In this document: positions 32,209 to 44,275 of the stretch, one piece after another
Layout: each line of letters starts with the position of its first letter
Position numbering within the stretch: position 1 is the stretch's first letter
Origin: Anaspis maculata
Taxonomy: Eukaryota > Arthropoda > Insecta > Coleoptera > Scraptiidae
Length of the DNA stretch: 64,000 nt
Assembly (NCBI GenBank): GCA_949128115.1
Contig: OX421965.1
Coordinates: 54,864,012-54,928,011 of the forward strand
Reading direction: 5' to 3'
The notes under the pieces: generated by a model
Told to the model about the DNA's origin: nothing
The model's database searches: none
The model's input: the letters and a program-made list of their open reading frames with translations, nothing else
Position numbers and translations under genes: made by a program

Positions 32209-33128
32209 AAATTATGTATGAGGTCGTTTTGATGTGCCCTCACTTCGTCCCCCTCCCTCTATACCTATGTTAATTTTTTACATTTTGGAAGTACCCAACC
32301 CTTCGCTTGTCTTTTATTCAAAATGAAAACCAAAGACAACCTAGAACTCACCACGGGGAGGTAGATATTTTGTGAAATCCACCCCCCCATATGTACAACA
32401 AAAAAAATCAGAACAACAACTACAAGCAGATATATAAAAAAAATCGTACGACTCGCGTGTTCTTTGAAATTTCCAATTTTCTCAGTCATAGCCTTAGTTT
32501 TTCTTCTTTTCATGAGTTTCACTTCTTGCTTCTTGTAATACACTTTCATCTTATCTGTAAGCCTTTTATGTGACACAGCAGGTATTGAGGCTCTCAACCA
32601 CAGTTCCACTAGCTCTTTGGCAACGATTTAAGTTACTTTAGAAACATATGGTTCCTTTTGGCTGTAAGTTTAAAGTGATAATGGATCCACAAAAAATGTT
32701 CCTCAATATCACATAAGGCATTGGTTTTTGAATTTCTCAGGGGCACAAAAAACGGCGCAAAGTACTTATGCCTGTTCTTGTCTTAGGACTCTATACCAAG
32801 TTGCAGGCGCAAAGTTTGTGACGGTGTAACTCGCCAAATACAGCGGTCTGATTGGTTGGTATCCGCCGTTGCTATGGTAACCAAGCTTACGGCGGTCTCA
32901 GCCCCAATTTGGTATCGAACTGTTAGGCATTGCAAATAAACACAGCGAAAATACTGGTTTTGCTACTTACGAGACTGTTCAAGGTAGGTACGTACATCGT
33001 ACAATGATTTCGGCACAAAAGCACCAATTTTATTTTGTTTCAATTTTACCAGAGGTTGGTCAAGCCTGAAGGGTAGTGGGTGAAAATTGAAAATGAACCC
33101 AGTTGTTTTTGCATGAACGTACTTAAGT
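32209..33128. other. Unassigned; contains an X-box-like motif
   Basis: No exon recognised. A perfect X-box word with a nearby inverted CCAAT box lies at 32850-32881 (separate entry). Confidence 0.35.
32868..32881 (+). promoter_or_regulatory. X-box-like RFX motif
   Basis: GTTGCTATGGTAAC fits RYYNYYATRRNRAC, the recognition word of RFX factors, at every position. ATTGG (inverted CCAAT) lies 18 bases upstream at 32850-32854. I see no gene start within a few hundred bases, so function is uncertain. Confidence 0.4.
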
Positions 33129-33296
33129 ACAGACAATACAAATAGAGAAGACCATATGTTATCACCACCGTCGTCACGGATACTGGGGCATCAAAAATCA
33201 GCCAACCTTTTTTTTTGAATGATGGACTCGCCTGGTTCCTACGCAACCGTAAAAATCCGTGACGACATATGGTCTTTTCTATTTGTATTGTCTATA
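33129..33296. mobile_element. MITE, family Y, copy 2
   Basis: ACAGACAATACAAATAGAGA at the left and TTCTATTTGTATTGTCTATA at the right, with inner CGTCACGGAT / ATCCGTGACG. Opposite orientation to the 11617 copy, same internal text (CATCAAAAATCAGCCAACC). Confidence 0.88.
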
Positions 33297-33839
33297 CTTT
33301 TTTTTCAATTCGATATGAAATAATATAAATTTGGGGTCATCTACGGAATAAAGATCTTATTTGAACTCAATACAATTTCGTACTTGAATCTTTGAACTAA
33401 CTTCCCTCAGTTCCGTCGAGTTGAAAGCAAAGGATCTTTTTTTAGGTTATTATGGTGTTGATGCCACGGTTGTTTGCGCAGATGGGATAAATCTCAAATA
33501 ACTCATAAGCCACAACCCGGTCTAGGCGGGCAGGGGTGGTTATCTCTGATTTCTTTGAATAACGTCTAGTGGCACTTTAAATCAGATTCGACTTTATTCG
33601 CTCACTCATGTACTGATAATTGAACATGAACAAGAACATCACGAAAAAATTGGTAATTTTTTTTCATTGTTCAATTTAGTGCGTACTAAACGGCACTGAC
33701 TGCAAGCATAGTCCATGGACCCAATAGCAGGCTCTCATGATCTCAGTTTCCTTGGCCACAAGGGCAGAAAAATGTGCAGTGGAATTTTAAGACAGATCTA
33801 GAGTCACGTCTTTGTGCCCTATACAATTATTATAAATCG
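33297..33839. other. Unassigned spacer
   Basis: No gene or repeat recognised. Confidence 0.3.
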
Positions 33840-34340
33840 GACATCCTGATGATTGTATAAAACGTCCGAAGCACAGTTGGGCTGGGCTGCACTAGCAACG
33901 GTACCGACTGGAACCGAACGCGCGTTCTTCGAAACAATTTCAAATGCATACGAAAAATGGTGTGATGATTTTGCAAATGCTTTTAGCACACAGGAATATA
34001 ATTGCATAGTTGTGCCTGAAAAAATATTCACAGTTTTAACTTTGTTTCATTTTTGTTCCAGGTGAGCTTTGAGACCGCTTTCATTCCGACGCACGCCAGG
34101 TAGGACTTTTCGCAAAATATTGGCAACAAATCGCTGCAGCACCTTTTCGATCGCTCCTCGGGCGATAAAGCTGGGCATAGACCATAAATTCCGGCCGAAA
34201 CGCCCATCAATTTCCAAACGCTCGCTGCCGTGCCGCCACCAGGTTGATCCCTTCACGCCATCATAAACCAACGCGAGTCCGGAACGGGAGGAGAAACGGC
34301 CGTTTTTCGCCAAAACTTTTGCAAAATTAAAGCGCCATAC
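33840..34340. other. GC-richer low-repeat block, possibly regulatory
   Basis: Marked rise in G+C with no repeats. Frames on both strands (34047-34313 minus, 34069-34266 plus) have no recognisable domain. Candidate intronic enhancer or unrecognised exon. Confidence 0.3.
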
Positions 34341-37300
34341 CCCAAGGTGGAAACGATGGGCCCGCCTGTATATGCTGTATACCGCGATATTAGGGTCGTG
34401 AGTTTATGTTTTATCTAAAAAGGTGCTTGCTTCCGCGCTGTATTATGGATGTTGTTAATATAAACTGCAATGCGCCATTCCGGAGGCAATTTATGGACGG
34501 GAAGCAGATGCGTGCTGCTATGGTAAAACTCTTATGTAGACCTAAATTATTTATTCGCCACTTACGCGGGCGGAAATTTTAACGTCCACTTCGAGGCATC
34601 TCGACCTTTTATAGAAATTTTTATAGAATTTTCTAATGCTCAAAGCTGCTTTAGGCATATATAATAGTACTTGAGATATTTTCAATATGATATATCTTGA
34701 CTTACATTTGATATGGTAATCTAGAATCTATATATAATAGTATGTATCTCTACATGTACGTAGAGTAAGTTAGTATGATATTGTCTAATCTCGCAGTTTG
34801 AAAAGAGACATCTTTGGAAAAGATGTCCTACCTACTTGCATTTGAAAGTGTCTCAGCCAAGATTTACAACTAAATATATACAGATTGGGGTTGCCAAGGT
34901 TCTCCGAAGAAATAGACAGCTCTGTGTGACAGCTTATAGATAAAAGGCACTAGATTCCAGTAACAAGACGAATGGTGTATACTTTGAGAACGAGAGATTT
35001 GAATCCGACTGAAAAATCTTGAATAATTCCTCTCATTGACGGCGGAAGGAACAAAAGATTTATTCGTAAGCACGTTTTTGACTTACAAATGGCGCTTCCC
35101 TGCACTCTGAAAAAGGCATCACCGGGAAATCTGCACGATTTACGACCCTGGAATTCAAATACGGCACGTACAAGGTAAATTGATTAGGGCGTACCATTTA
35201 CTAATTCTTCGAGATGGTTGAGTTTTACGCTGATGGAAATTCCGGGTTGAATTTTAGTGCGGGTACTTACGTACTAGAGTGTATTGCAGTAATGCGAATT
35301 GCTAGTCGTTAAGGGGTGACACTTAAAGTTGACCGCAGCTGCGCCATCTTGGCGGTGGTCCTCCGTCCTGCATGCTAAATATTTCAAAGGCATTTCTGCT
35401 GCCGGGAATGTTGAGGGTGGCTCACCTCCCTCCGGATGAGTTTAAGATACTTAGTTATGCGTCCCTCGATGCGGGTAAGGTATTCAATAAAAACCGTATC
35501 ACCTGAAAGTCATAGAACCGGACAACTTCGAGGTTAGTCATCTGATTTATTTCCTCTATCCTACTGACCACTAATTAAGCGATAAGGCTTTGTTTACAGT
35601 CTCAGGAAAGTCCAATGACGCATCAAAAGGGATACAACCGCACACAAAGTTGTGACCAACTTTATAGCCCGCTAAACACACATCGACGCCCGGGCTCCCT
35701 CTCAACAACACATAATTTATTGCTAATAGGGCATGGAGTAAAGTTCGACACTTTGTTCTGGAACTCTTGTCGCAACTCTCGACGGAGGAATCGGGAAAAT
35801 TGGAAATTGCAGCAGTAATGGTTTAAAAAGACTTTCGGTGTAGGAGAGGGAATCGATTAAACTTCCAAAGAGATGGGAGTCACCAACGCAGAGGATTTGA
35901 GTAATGAACGTCACTTTATAAACTGGCGACACTCGGTTTGATTAAACTTGATTATGGCGACAACTCAGGGCTAATTTTTCACGTGCTCTTGGCTGGTTTG
36001 CGGATTTATGGAGAACTCGTCGCTCATTTTAATAGGTCGTAACAGATTCCTTCAAGAAAAACGCGATGGAGATGTTCTTGGACTATAAATACGGCGCGAC
36101 GTGGTTTGATCGATTCAGGCCCGTAAATCTAGCTGGAACCACTGCCGACCAGTCAGTTATGGAGTTGATCTCGTTTGTTTTCACAAAATTCGACTGCAAT
36201 CTTATAAAGAGCTGAATTTTAGGCTGAGTTTTTCGAAATTCCTAGGAAAATTCAGGAAATCACTGAAGTGGCCAACACCATCAAAACGATTTGAATAACA
36301 CGTTTTGCTGTCTGTGTAGCTTATTTCCTATCACCCAAGCTATCTTCTCAAACTTCTGGATGGTTAAGCATCCTTTTATCCCCATATTTAATACATTTTA
36401 TCTGAATTAAATCATGGTTTCTGTTTTTTGGAACCACGTGGCCGATGCTGATGGAGTATCAGGACGCCGTCTCGTTGTACTTTGCTTCTTTTTTTGTGAT
36501 AAAGCTCTTGACGTACCTCAACACAACAAGTCGTACCTCAACACTGCAAGCTAAGACATCAAAGTTATCTAAGCTGTTCCCCCAGAGATTCATTTCTCTT
36601 AGTTATTTCAAAAGCTACAACACCTCAACCCTCCGACGAAGACCTGATTAGAAATTACCTTGTGAGAAATTATTTGTTGTGGCTAATCCAGATTCAACAT
36701 TTATGTTAGTTGAAGGTAATGTTAGGGCTAGGCCTAGCTTCTAGGCACTAAAAAGGAGAAGAGTGACTTCGATAACGGTCTTTCGGTTCTTCGGATCTTT
36801 TGATTTGTTTGTACCTTACAATCTAAGATTTGAGGGCCGATATGTACGGTGGCGCCCTATATGGACCTTCCTTTCAAAGGCTAATCCTCTGTTTGAGCTA
36901 TGGCTCACTTTTGCCGCCTTTATGGGTTTATGGAGGCTTCCAATTTGTTTTCACCCTGAATTGCCCACAACACTTAGAAGAGTACCGCGATCACAAGTGT
37001 CTGTCATCCCAAATGTTGAACCGAATTTACCCTTACGAAAACTGCCGACCCAATATGATACGCGAAACAACAATTACTCTTAATTCAAGGTAAAAACTTC
37101 TATGAGAAGAACTTTTTGGTTACGCCTCGTATACGCACAAGATCGCTCGTTGTTCATAGGAACGTGAGAACAGGTATGCTGCGTTCGGTTGGGGGAGGGG
37201 GGGGGGTGTCACGACACGACCGATTATTAGCAATAATTGCGACTCTATTCAAGAGTTCAAACCCTCATTCAAATAGGCGCGATTTCGTTGCAATCTCATT

Positions 37301-39282
37301 GTTGGTTTTTCAGCCTTTCTCAAAAATTTAGCTCGTTCCGAATACCTTCGAAATTTTCATTAACGTAGATGAGGCTCATCGTGAGTTTCTAAGTCTGACC
37401 CATCAGGTCTGGCTCTCTGTTTACCGGGATCACAACTCTATTATCCAAAGGGCCCAAAGACACAAATATCTGTACGAGGAGTCGCCTCTGTCATTTGGTG
37501 GCCTCGACTCGACTTTCCAAAGAAGGGTCAAAACTCATCATAAAAGGGTTTCAACTTAGATTCCTAGAGAAGGGTCGAAATTAATCATCAACAAGTCTCT
37601 ACTTGGCGTCCAAGAGGAAGGTCAACTCCTGACAGGGTCATACATACTTCCCGAGCTCCTGTAGAGAGGCACTTAGCAATAAACGAGGCGTCCACGAAAG
37701 GAATTATCAGTAACATGCCTCTTAGCTTCATCGATGTGCCATCAAGCCATTCGGAACACAATTTGTCCATTTAATAAATTTCCTCTTGCGTTTTAGAAGC
37801 GTGTTGTAAATATTTGGGAGGTTTCAGTACCCAAATAATGCTATACTTGTATGTTTATTAATATGAATTCAAAAGACGAAACTGTCTTATGGCCAAAATA
37901 TCGGCTTTTTGATCGTTTTAATAACGTTGAGCCGCCTTTCTCCAGAGTCATCAATTCCAAAAATTCCGACCCCCGTTTATTAAAAACTTGAATTAACAAA
38001 ACGAAAATTATTACACCGAGGAACCCCCAAGTGCTAAGTAATTCGTTCATGTTCAGATTATGACTGCAAGACCGGGGGGACTGGAGGCCTCAAGTTGACG
38101 CCGTTTTGTTCCAAAGTGGATGGGCGGAAGCATTTTTCGCCTTTCCTTCATCAGGAAGTGCGGCTAAGTGCGTAAGCAAGGAAAACGCTTTCGTTGCCTT
38201 AATTCCTTGGAAATTAAGAGCCGCTTTAATGCCGCCTTTCCTCCTCCCTCTAGCACAGCATTATATCATAATCTTGATGATATATCTCCTCTTCTCGGTC
38301 GGAAGCGTTATATTTCTAATTCGGACAAAGTGTGATATTTCATACGGTGAAATTCCATATTTATGGTGTGTAACCGCGGCGGTGAGGGGGACACGGTGTT
38401 AACAAATCCCTCGGTGCTGAGCAGGAATTAATCTGTAAGAGCCGGCGCGAGTTTTGAGGGGCATTAGATGGATCAGGTGTCTCTCGATTTTCCTTCCCTC
38501 CCCTATGATGGTCTTGAGCTATTTGGGGGTTTGTATGTACCAGGTGGACCGTTCTAAGAGTCGTCTAGTTGCCATTACATCTGCGTTGTAATTACTACAC
38601 AGGCTCTGGAAGGACGAGGACGATGATTTCGCCACACTACAGTCGTTTTGATAACTTAGATTTATACATACTGTTGGTTTATTTTCAACCCACCTGGTCT
38701 ATCGTCTCTTTGTTTTGCGCCTCTTATCTTCGACCTTGCCATCACGAGTCCGAAAAGTCTTGTCCTGAAAAGGTTGTCCCGATTGGTTGAAACTAACATG
38801 TGTGTAATAATCAAATATAATTTCGTTCCCTGCTCGACAAAACGACGTGTGTCGAAATTTGGTCGATTTTTAGTTTACAATGGATTCATTCGTCTTGATA
38901 AGGATTTCCTGTACAGACCAAAATGGCGTATTTTGAAAAAATGTCAGTAAGATTGAAATTAAACAAATGACGTAAGTCCTTAATGATAAAATTCTATCCA
39001 ACAAAAGCGGCGTATGTCATGAATTTACGTCAAAAAAGCGGCAATCCATCCGATTCGAATTGCGTATAATTTGACGTTTGTCTTCGAATGGCCTATGTTG
39101 ACTTTCGTCATATGAGAGTGGACATTCTGTCTGACAAAACGACGTATGTCATGTCTACAAGGTCTGCATACGCGCGGATATGATTGGTCGAGAGCAGCAC
39201 GCGCGATCATCTCTACATACTACGGAAACTGAAAGCTCTTTCATTTTTGAGATATGGAGATTTTATTCGGGTAGAAGCACAA
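34341..39282. other. Long region without recognised genes
   Basis: 35580-36120, 36740-37100 and 38080-38420 are GC-richer, repeat-poor blocks that might be regulatory; none gives a recognisable protein. 34630-34800 is very AT-rich. A G12-type run lies at 37190-37206. 38830-39150 contains several copies of a GACGTATGTC-like word. Confidence 0.35.
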
Positions 39283-40434
39283 TAGGCCAGGCGGTAGGTC
39301 ATTCTGCATAGAAAAAATTCCGACCAAAGCTTTTATGGTGTCAAACTCTTCGTTAGGTCAGTAGGTATCTACCTCTGAGTTTCCGCCCAAAAACGAGTTG
39401 TGCTGATTCCTCCACATCTGCGCAAAGGCAAAGGATGCCTTGAAGGTGCGAAAAGGCATGCCAAGGCAAGGCAGGCATCCTGCCCAATTACAAGTTCAGT
39501 ATTCATAATGAAAAGCTTTGGTTACACTACTTTCCAACTCAAACTGCTCCACCGCGAATGGTTCACCTAGACACGGCCCTGCAGACCTCCCTGAGTTCAT
39601 TCTCTTGCTGACATCGAAGTACAAAATATTCGTTCAGCCTTCATGAATCAATGTGCAAAGTTTCATGAACAATGGTCGAGTCCAAAAGCTGTAAAGAATG
39701 ATATTTCTAAGCCCATGTAATCAAATCAGTCCGGCATTATACACCCGGTCTATGTCAAGTAGGCACACCGTGCGCGGGTGAAATAGAACCGCTTGAAAAG
39801 AAATCAGTTTTCTAGACTTCCAAAGGCGTGCCGCGGTTTATCCAGATATAATATCGTTAGCAAATAGTTTCAGCTTTTCATTTTTCATGAAATTTTCGCT
39901 ACGGTGTTTGGTAAAATTGAAAAACTGCTGATGAACGGCCCCGTAAAAAATATTCACTTTTTAGCGGGCAACTGTTATCGCAATTTCGACGCCATAAATG
40001 AGTTCAATAGCTACGAATTATTACAAAACAACAAAAATAGATGTTGCCCCATCGTTCTATTGTATGGAAAAACAATGAAATATGATTTAATATGATTATG
40101 CAATAAAGAAATCTTTTTTTCCAACAGTAAGGCTGGCACAGAGAAAACAACAAATGCTTCCAATATTTGCGCAAGAGTAGTTGTAAGTTTGCGTTGAGAC
40201 AAATATAACGAAAAAGTAAGGGAGCTTAATAACAGGTCTTTTTGCACCTTCAACCTTCAAGGCATCCTTTACCTTTGCGCAGATGTGGAGGAATCAGCAC
40301 AACTCGTTTTTGGGCGGAAACTCAGTGGTAGATAGTAGATACCTACTAACCTAATGAAGAGTTTGACGCCATAAAAGCTTTGGTCGGAATGTTTTCCAAA
40401 TTGTAGTGATTTTAACGACATACCGCCTGGCCTA
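39283..40434. mobile_element. TIR element, 1152 bp with ~180-bp inverted ends
   Basis: Begins TAGGCCAGGCGGTA and ends TACCGCCTGGCCTA. The ends stay inverted inward: ATTCCGACCAAAGC, TTTTATGG.GTCAAACTCTTC, GTAGGTATCTAC, TTTCCGCCCAAAAACGAG, TGCTGATTCCTCCACATC, TGCGCAAAGG. CAA flanks the left end and follows the right end, a possible 3-bp duplication. The interior (39480-40230) has only short frames; 39904-40095 reads 63 codons with no recognised domain. Non-autonomous DNA transposon of unknown superfamily. Confidence 0.85.
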
Positions 40435-42140
40435 CAAGATTTCCTTTATAGTCCAAGATCTGGTGACAAAAAAAGTGCAATAGTTTTCTAAAGGCTGAAA
40501 CTCTGAAATATGTTGGTTTGGTTTTTAACCAAAAAAATTATGTCAGAATTGTCAGTAATCATCACTGAACTGAATTAAACGATTCTTATCTCGAACACGG
40601 TTTGATTATTAATTGCCAATTCGACTTAAAAAACGTTGTTATACAAACGTAAAATGTTTCAAGAACGATGAAAATTATTTTTAACCGGATCATTGCCACT
40701 GATCATCATTACATTTTTGTTTTTTTTTTTCAAAATTCAACAGTTCTCTCTCAACAAGCAGTAGACTCTTATGTCAAGCTTTTTCAACGCCTTCCAATGT
40801 GGTTTCTCGCGGCTCATTACAACGAGACACTCTGTACAGAACCATCTCTCTATTTCACCTCAATCAAAGTCGCGCCGTGATAAATAACTAAGCACTCTTG
40901 CTCGATAATGTGTGCAAATCGCAAATCGGGGGTGCCTTGATGATGGAAATCATTCAACGATGGAAATCCATCTTCGTCTCCTGTTCGCACCTTCCATTTG
41001 TGTGGCCCCCCAGCGGTGTCGTCTGTAAAGAATAAGCAAGCAGAATAATAAAATGCTTAATTGAAATTTGGGGGAACACACCGAGGAACACACCAAGGAA
41101 GTCCCGAAAAAAAAAGTAATAAACCTAATCGGGAACACACCATAAACTCGCACGGACCGTTATCAAAACACCATTACGCTCGGCATAACGATAAAAAAAA
41201 AGTAATCGCGTGATCGTAAAAGAGAAAATTATATATCGGACGTAAGAATCGTAGGAAAACACGCCATCTTCCTCCCGCGTTGCCGGGTGATTAAAGAGAA
41301 AGAGGATCCGGGACTTCTCGACGATGCTCGAGGATGGTATTTTTATATAGGCACACAGGCAGAGCACACACACTTATACAATATACATACTCACTCGTTT
41401 GCCGATTTTCAAATGGTTGAATTCTCCGCATTGGCAATTACAATAAATCAGGATTTCCAGGATCCATTACGAATAAAGTGCTATAAATGAGATTGGACGT
41501 TTCATACCTTGTATTATGCAGAATTCGCGTATACCATGAATACTCGTGTATAGGTACAGATGAGAAGGGTAAGGGTTGCTCTCGCCAGACGTTGCCTGCT
41601 GGGCAGTGCTTCATTTCCAAAACGGACGGTTTTCGTGTTAATTGTCTTTTTTTGAATAAATCGCCCGTTATCTGGTGTGCGCAATTTGGCCTTTCCAATA
41701 TTCATAAATCAAGGCACGATTTTCGCTTTTATCGCCACGACCTGACCGTGTCTCTCTGCCTCGGTGTGTATTGTATAGTGATATGATTAATACCTGAGCT
41801 AATTGTCTGCTGAATGTCCCCTCGTCTCTGCAGGCAGCGCGTTCCTTTCACGTTCCGGATATTAATTCCATAAATTACTGTTACACTATGCGATCGCCCA
41901 TAGAATCGTTTATAATCTCTCGCATAGCCTGGGCCATGGGAATGCGAGACGCGCCCTCTCCGCAGAGCAAACTTCCCGATTATTATTGTTGTAGTAGTTC
42001 GGGACAAGAAGTTCCCGCACCAAGTCTTGGGATAAATATTTGCGGGCCCTTTGTCTTTCCGGAATTGAATACGCATGCATGGTGATTAATGGTAATGTGT
42101 AATGGCGCTAATGTGTATACCAGCTAGGAGTAGTTTGCTG
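40435..42140. other. Unassigned; GC-richer block at 41200-42080
   Basis: No exon recognised. 41200-42080 is repeat-poor and more GC-rich, with a cluster of homeodomain-type TAAT words near 42080-42115. Candidate regulatory DNA only. Confidence 0.35.
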
Positions 42141-43020
42141 GAGGCTGGAAGACAGCTAAAAGTTGACGAGACATCTACCAGCCACGTCTGAGGACTATCA
42201 AATAATTCGAGATGTCTGCATCGGGAGATATTCAGAGGGCAAGACGTCCAGTCCAGGCCCAGGAGCCTTTGATAAGTCAACCTTCGAAAGCATAGGCTGT
42301 GCACTCGATCGGCATGAAGTTGTCCCCATTATTTCAAGGGGTTGGATCAAAAATATGCTTCAATTAGGAGCAGTTCAAACTTCAAATCACTGTAGGAGCC
42401 TATGTAACGATAGAGGTATTTTGGACATAGGTTGTCCACAGGTTGGTGTATCATTTCCGTTACTATGGGACATTATGATAGACAGCCTACTGCATCGACT
42501 CAACAGTTCAAGGTACTACACTATAGGCGAGGCAGATGATTCAACAATCTCTGTTCTGCAGACCTAAGCCAATATCACTGCTATGACGGCCAAAACTTGA
42601 TAAAAGAATATGCCTACCCTCAAATGCCATACAGACAGATGGGTGTACACGGAAGACTGCAAGCAAGGGAGAGTCGCAATGACCAAACCTTCCAGAAATA
42701 TACCCAAATACTGTTTGGAATCGTCCAGCGTAAAACCTAGAAGATTTCTGGAGGCTTTGACTGGACATTCCAGGCTTGACTATCACATGCACATAATATA
42801 GGCCAAAATGACCCCACAGTGCCCCACATGTCGAGGCTGTAAAGAAAAGGCTGAAACAGCCGAGCACGCACTGGCACTGATGCCCAGCATTTGCATCATT
42901 GAGAAGATCCATACTGGAAAACCTCTGGTCTAGTATGGCCAGGTTTGGTCCTCTACTTGGGCGTGCCCTTGAAGGGAAGCCAACCACTGGGGAGGTGGTA
43001 TAGTAGGCCCAAAAATGAGG
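42141..43020 (+). pseudogene. Decayed non-LTR retrotransposon: reverse transcriptase to C-terminal region
   Basis: The frame at 42163-42567 reads AFDKSTFESI...H.V.P.ISRGWI..ML, then RGILDIGCPQVGVSFPLLWD..IDSLLHRLNSS..YTIGEADDSTI. These are the palm motifs of non-LTR reverse transcriptases of the R1/I/jockey type (usual GCPQGGVLSPLLW and YADD; here SFPLLW and EADD). A second frame (42610-42801) reads KPSRNIPKY.LES...RRFLEALTGHSRLDYHMHII, and a third CPTCRGCKEKAETAEHAL, the region after the RNase H domain with its CxxC...H signature. The reading passes through frame changes and stops, the catalytic YADD is altered, and the N-terminal half is missing. Confidence 0.85.
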
Positions 43021-43376
43021 ACTATATTATACCTACAATATGGAACTATGTCCAATCACTCCTCTTTCCCTCTCCCATTTAATCCAAATCCAAATGTCTC
43101 ACTCGTAAAACGTTGAAGGTAAGTTTTATTTTGTCAGGTTGGTCTGCTCACTGCCAACTTCGCTGCCAACCTCAGCTGAACTTCTGAGGCAGAGAAGTGT
43201 AAAGCTAGCCATTATGAATTCTGCTCCTCGATAGAAGGAGCTATCTGGTTTTCTCTTTATTTCCAGATCGTAGTATTTATACTCTACACAACTTTTGTTA
43301 AAATATACAAGCTCTTTTGATCTTTCTTCGAAGACCACTTTTTTGATTAGGTGAATACGAAGGCGTAGAGCGGACA
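43021..43376. other. Unassigned spacer
   Basis: No gene recognised. Confidence 0.3.
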
Positions 43377-43447
43377 TGGAAGATATTTATTTGTAATTGC
43401 GACTTTTTTTTCTGTCAATTGCCACTTTATTCTGGCAATGGGAGGCA
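43350..43447. repeat. Short form of the CAATTG repeat locus
   Basis: ACGAAGGCG.AGAGCGGA, GGAAGATATTTATTTG and TAATTGCGAC are followed by a single ~40-bp CAATTG unit and then CAATGGGAGGCAT. The same flanks occur, inverted, around the large array-bearing foldback at 48778-50199, so this is a related copy without the bulk of the array. Confidence 0.75.
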
Positions 43448-43631
43448 TGGACGATTTTGTTCCCGCCAGGAGGCGCTGCAGTTGGTTGGGACCTCTAGGG
43501 ATTTTATCTAGCCTAGATTGCATAAACAAGCGCGCTGTGTCAAATCGTCAAATCAATAAACGTCAAATATTTAGAAATGTCACCGTGAACATGAATTGGA
43601 ATTTTTTAATCGTATCGTTGAATCGTTCATA

Positions 43632-44275
43632 ACCCGGCGCTTGTGTGGTGGATAATAGTTACGAGCATGGTGTGCTGGGGTAAAAATCACCCACTTTTGT
43701 GGGACCACACAAAAATAAACAAAATGTTATTTCTCTTGAAATATGGACCAAAATGATCTTTGATGTTCTATGAAGTTACCAAATAAGAATCGATTCTACA
43801 GTTCAGAGGAGTACCGTCATATCATGCAAAAAATGAAGAGTTGATTTTCCGTAGTCCCATGGGTGATTTTCACCCCACCACACAAATTCATGAAATTGAG
43901 GTAATAATGGCCTTATTTTTGATGTTTGGTCCACAACTGAATATTGTTTCGATGATAGGTTGATGCAAATATGTCTTCCGCAAGGGATCGACATATGAGC
44001 AAGAGCAAGCAGAGTTGCTTGCGCTTTGGAGAGACCTTTTTCTGAATTTGCACGTGAACTGTGTGGTGGGGTCAAAATGACCCAAGTTGAACTTTGTCGG
44101 CTAATTTCTGTCGACGTATGCGCTGTGATAGCCGACTGGCAACTGAAAAGTGAAGAAAAGGTGGCCACTTGAAGGTACTGAGAAGCAGGGGTGTGAAGTT
44201 CATATACACACCGAAATATAACGACATGAAATTTTGCTTGGGTGCTTTTCACCCCACCACACAAGCGCCGGGTTA
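43632..44275. mobile_element. piggyBac-type MITE, 644 bp
   Basis: Left end AACCCGGCGCTTGTGTGGTGG and right end CCACCACACAAGCGCCGGGTT are perfect inverted copies, with ATAA at the left and TTAA at the right junction, in keeping with a TTAA target (left copy mutated). CACCCCACCACACAA and GTGTGGTGGGGT recur inside at about 43872, 44059 and 44250, the subterminal pattern of piggyBac-like elements. No transposase frame. Confidence 0.85.

Noticed and set aside
34047..34313. 88-codon minus frame as a conserved coding exon
   Set aside because: Opposite-strand frame is equally open and no family is recognised; the block is more likely non-coding.
36763..37093. Overlapping 106- and 87-codon frames as a gene
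   Set aside because: Two frames overlap in different phases, neither with a recognised domain or splice context.
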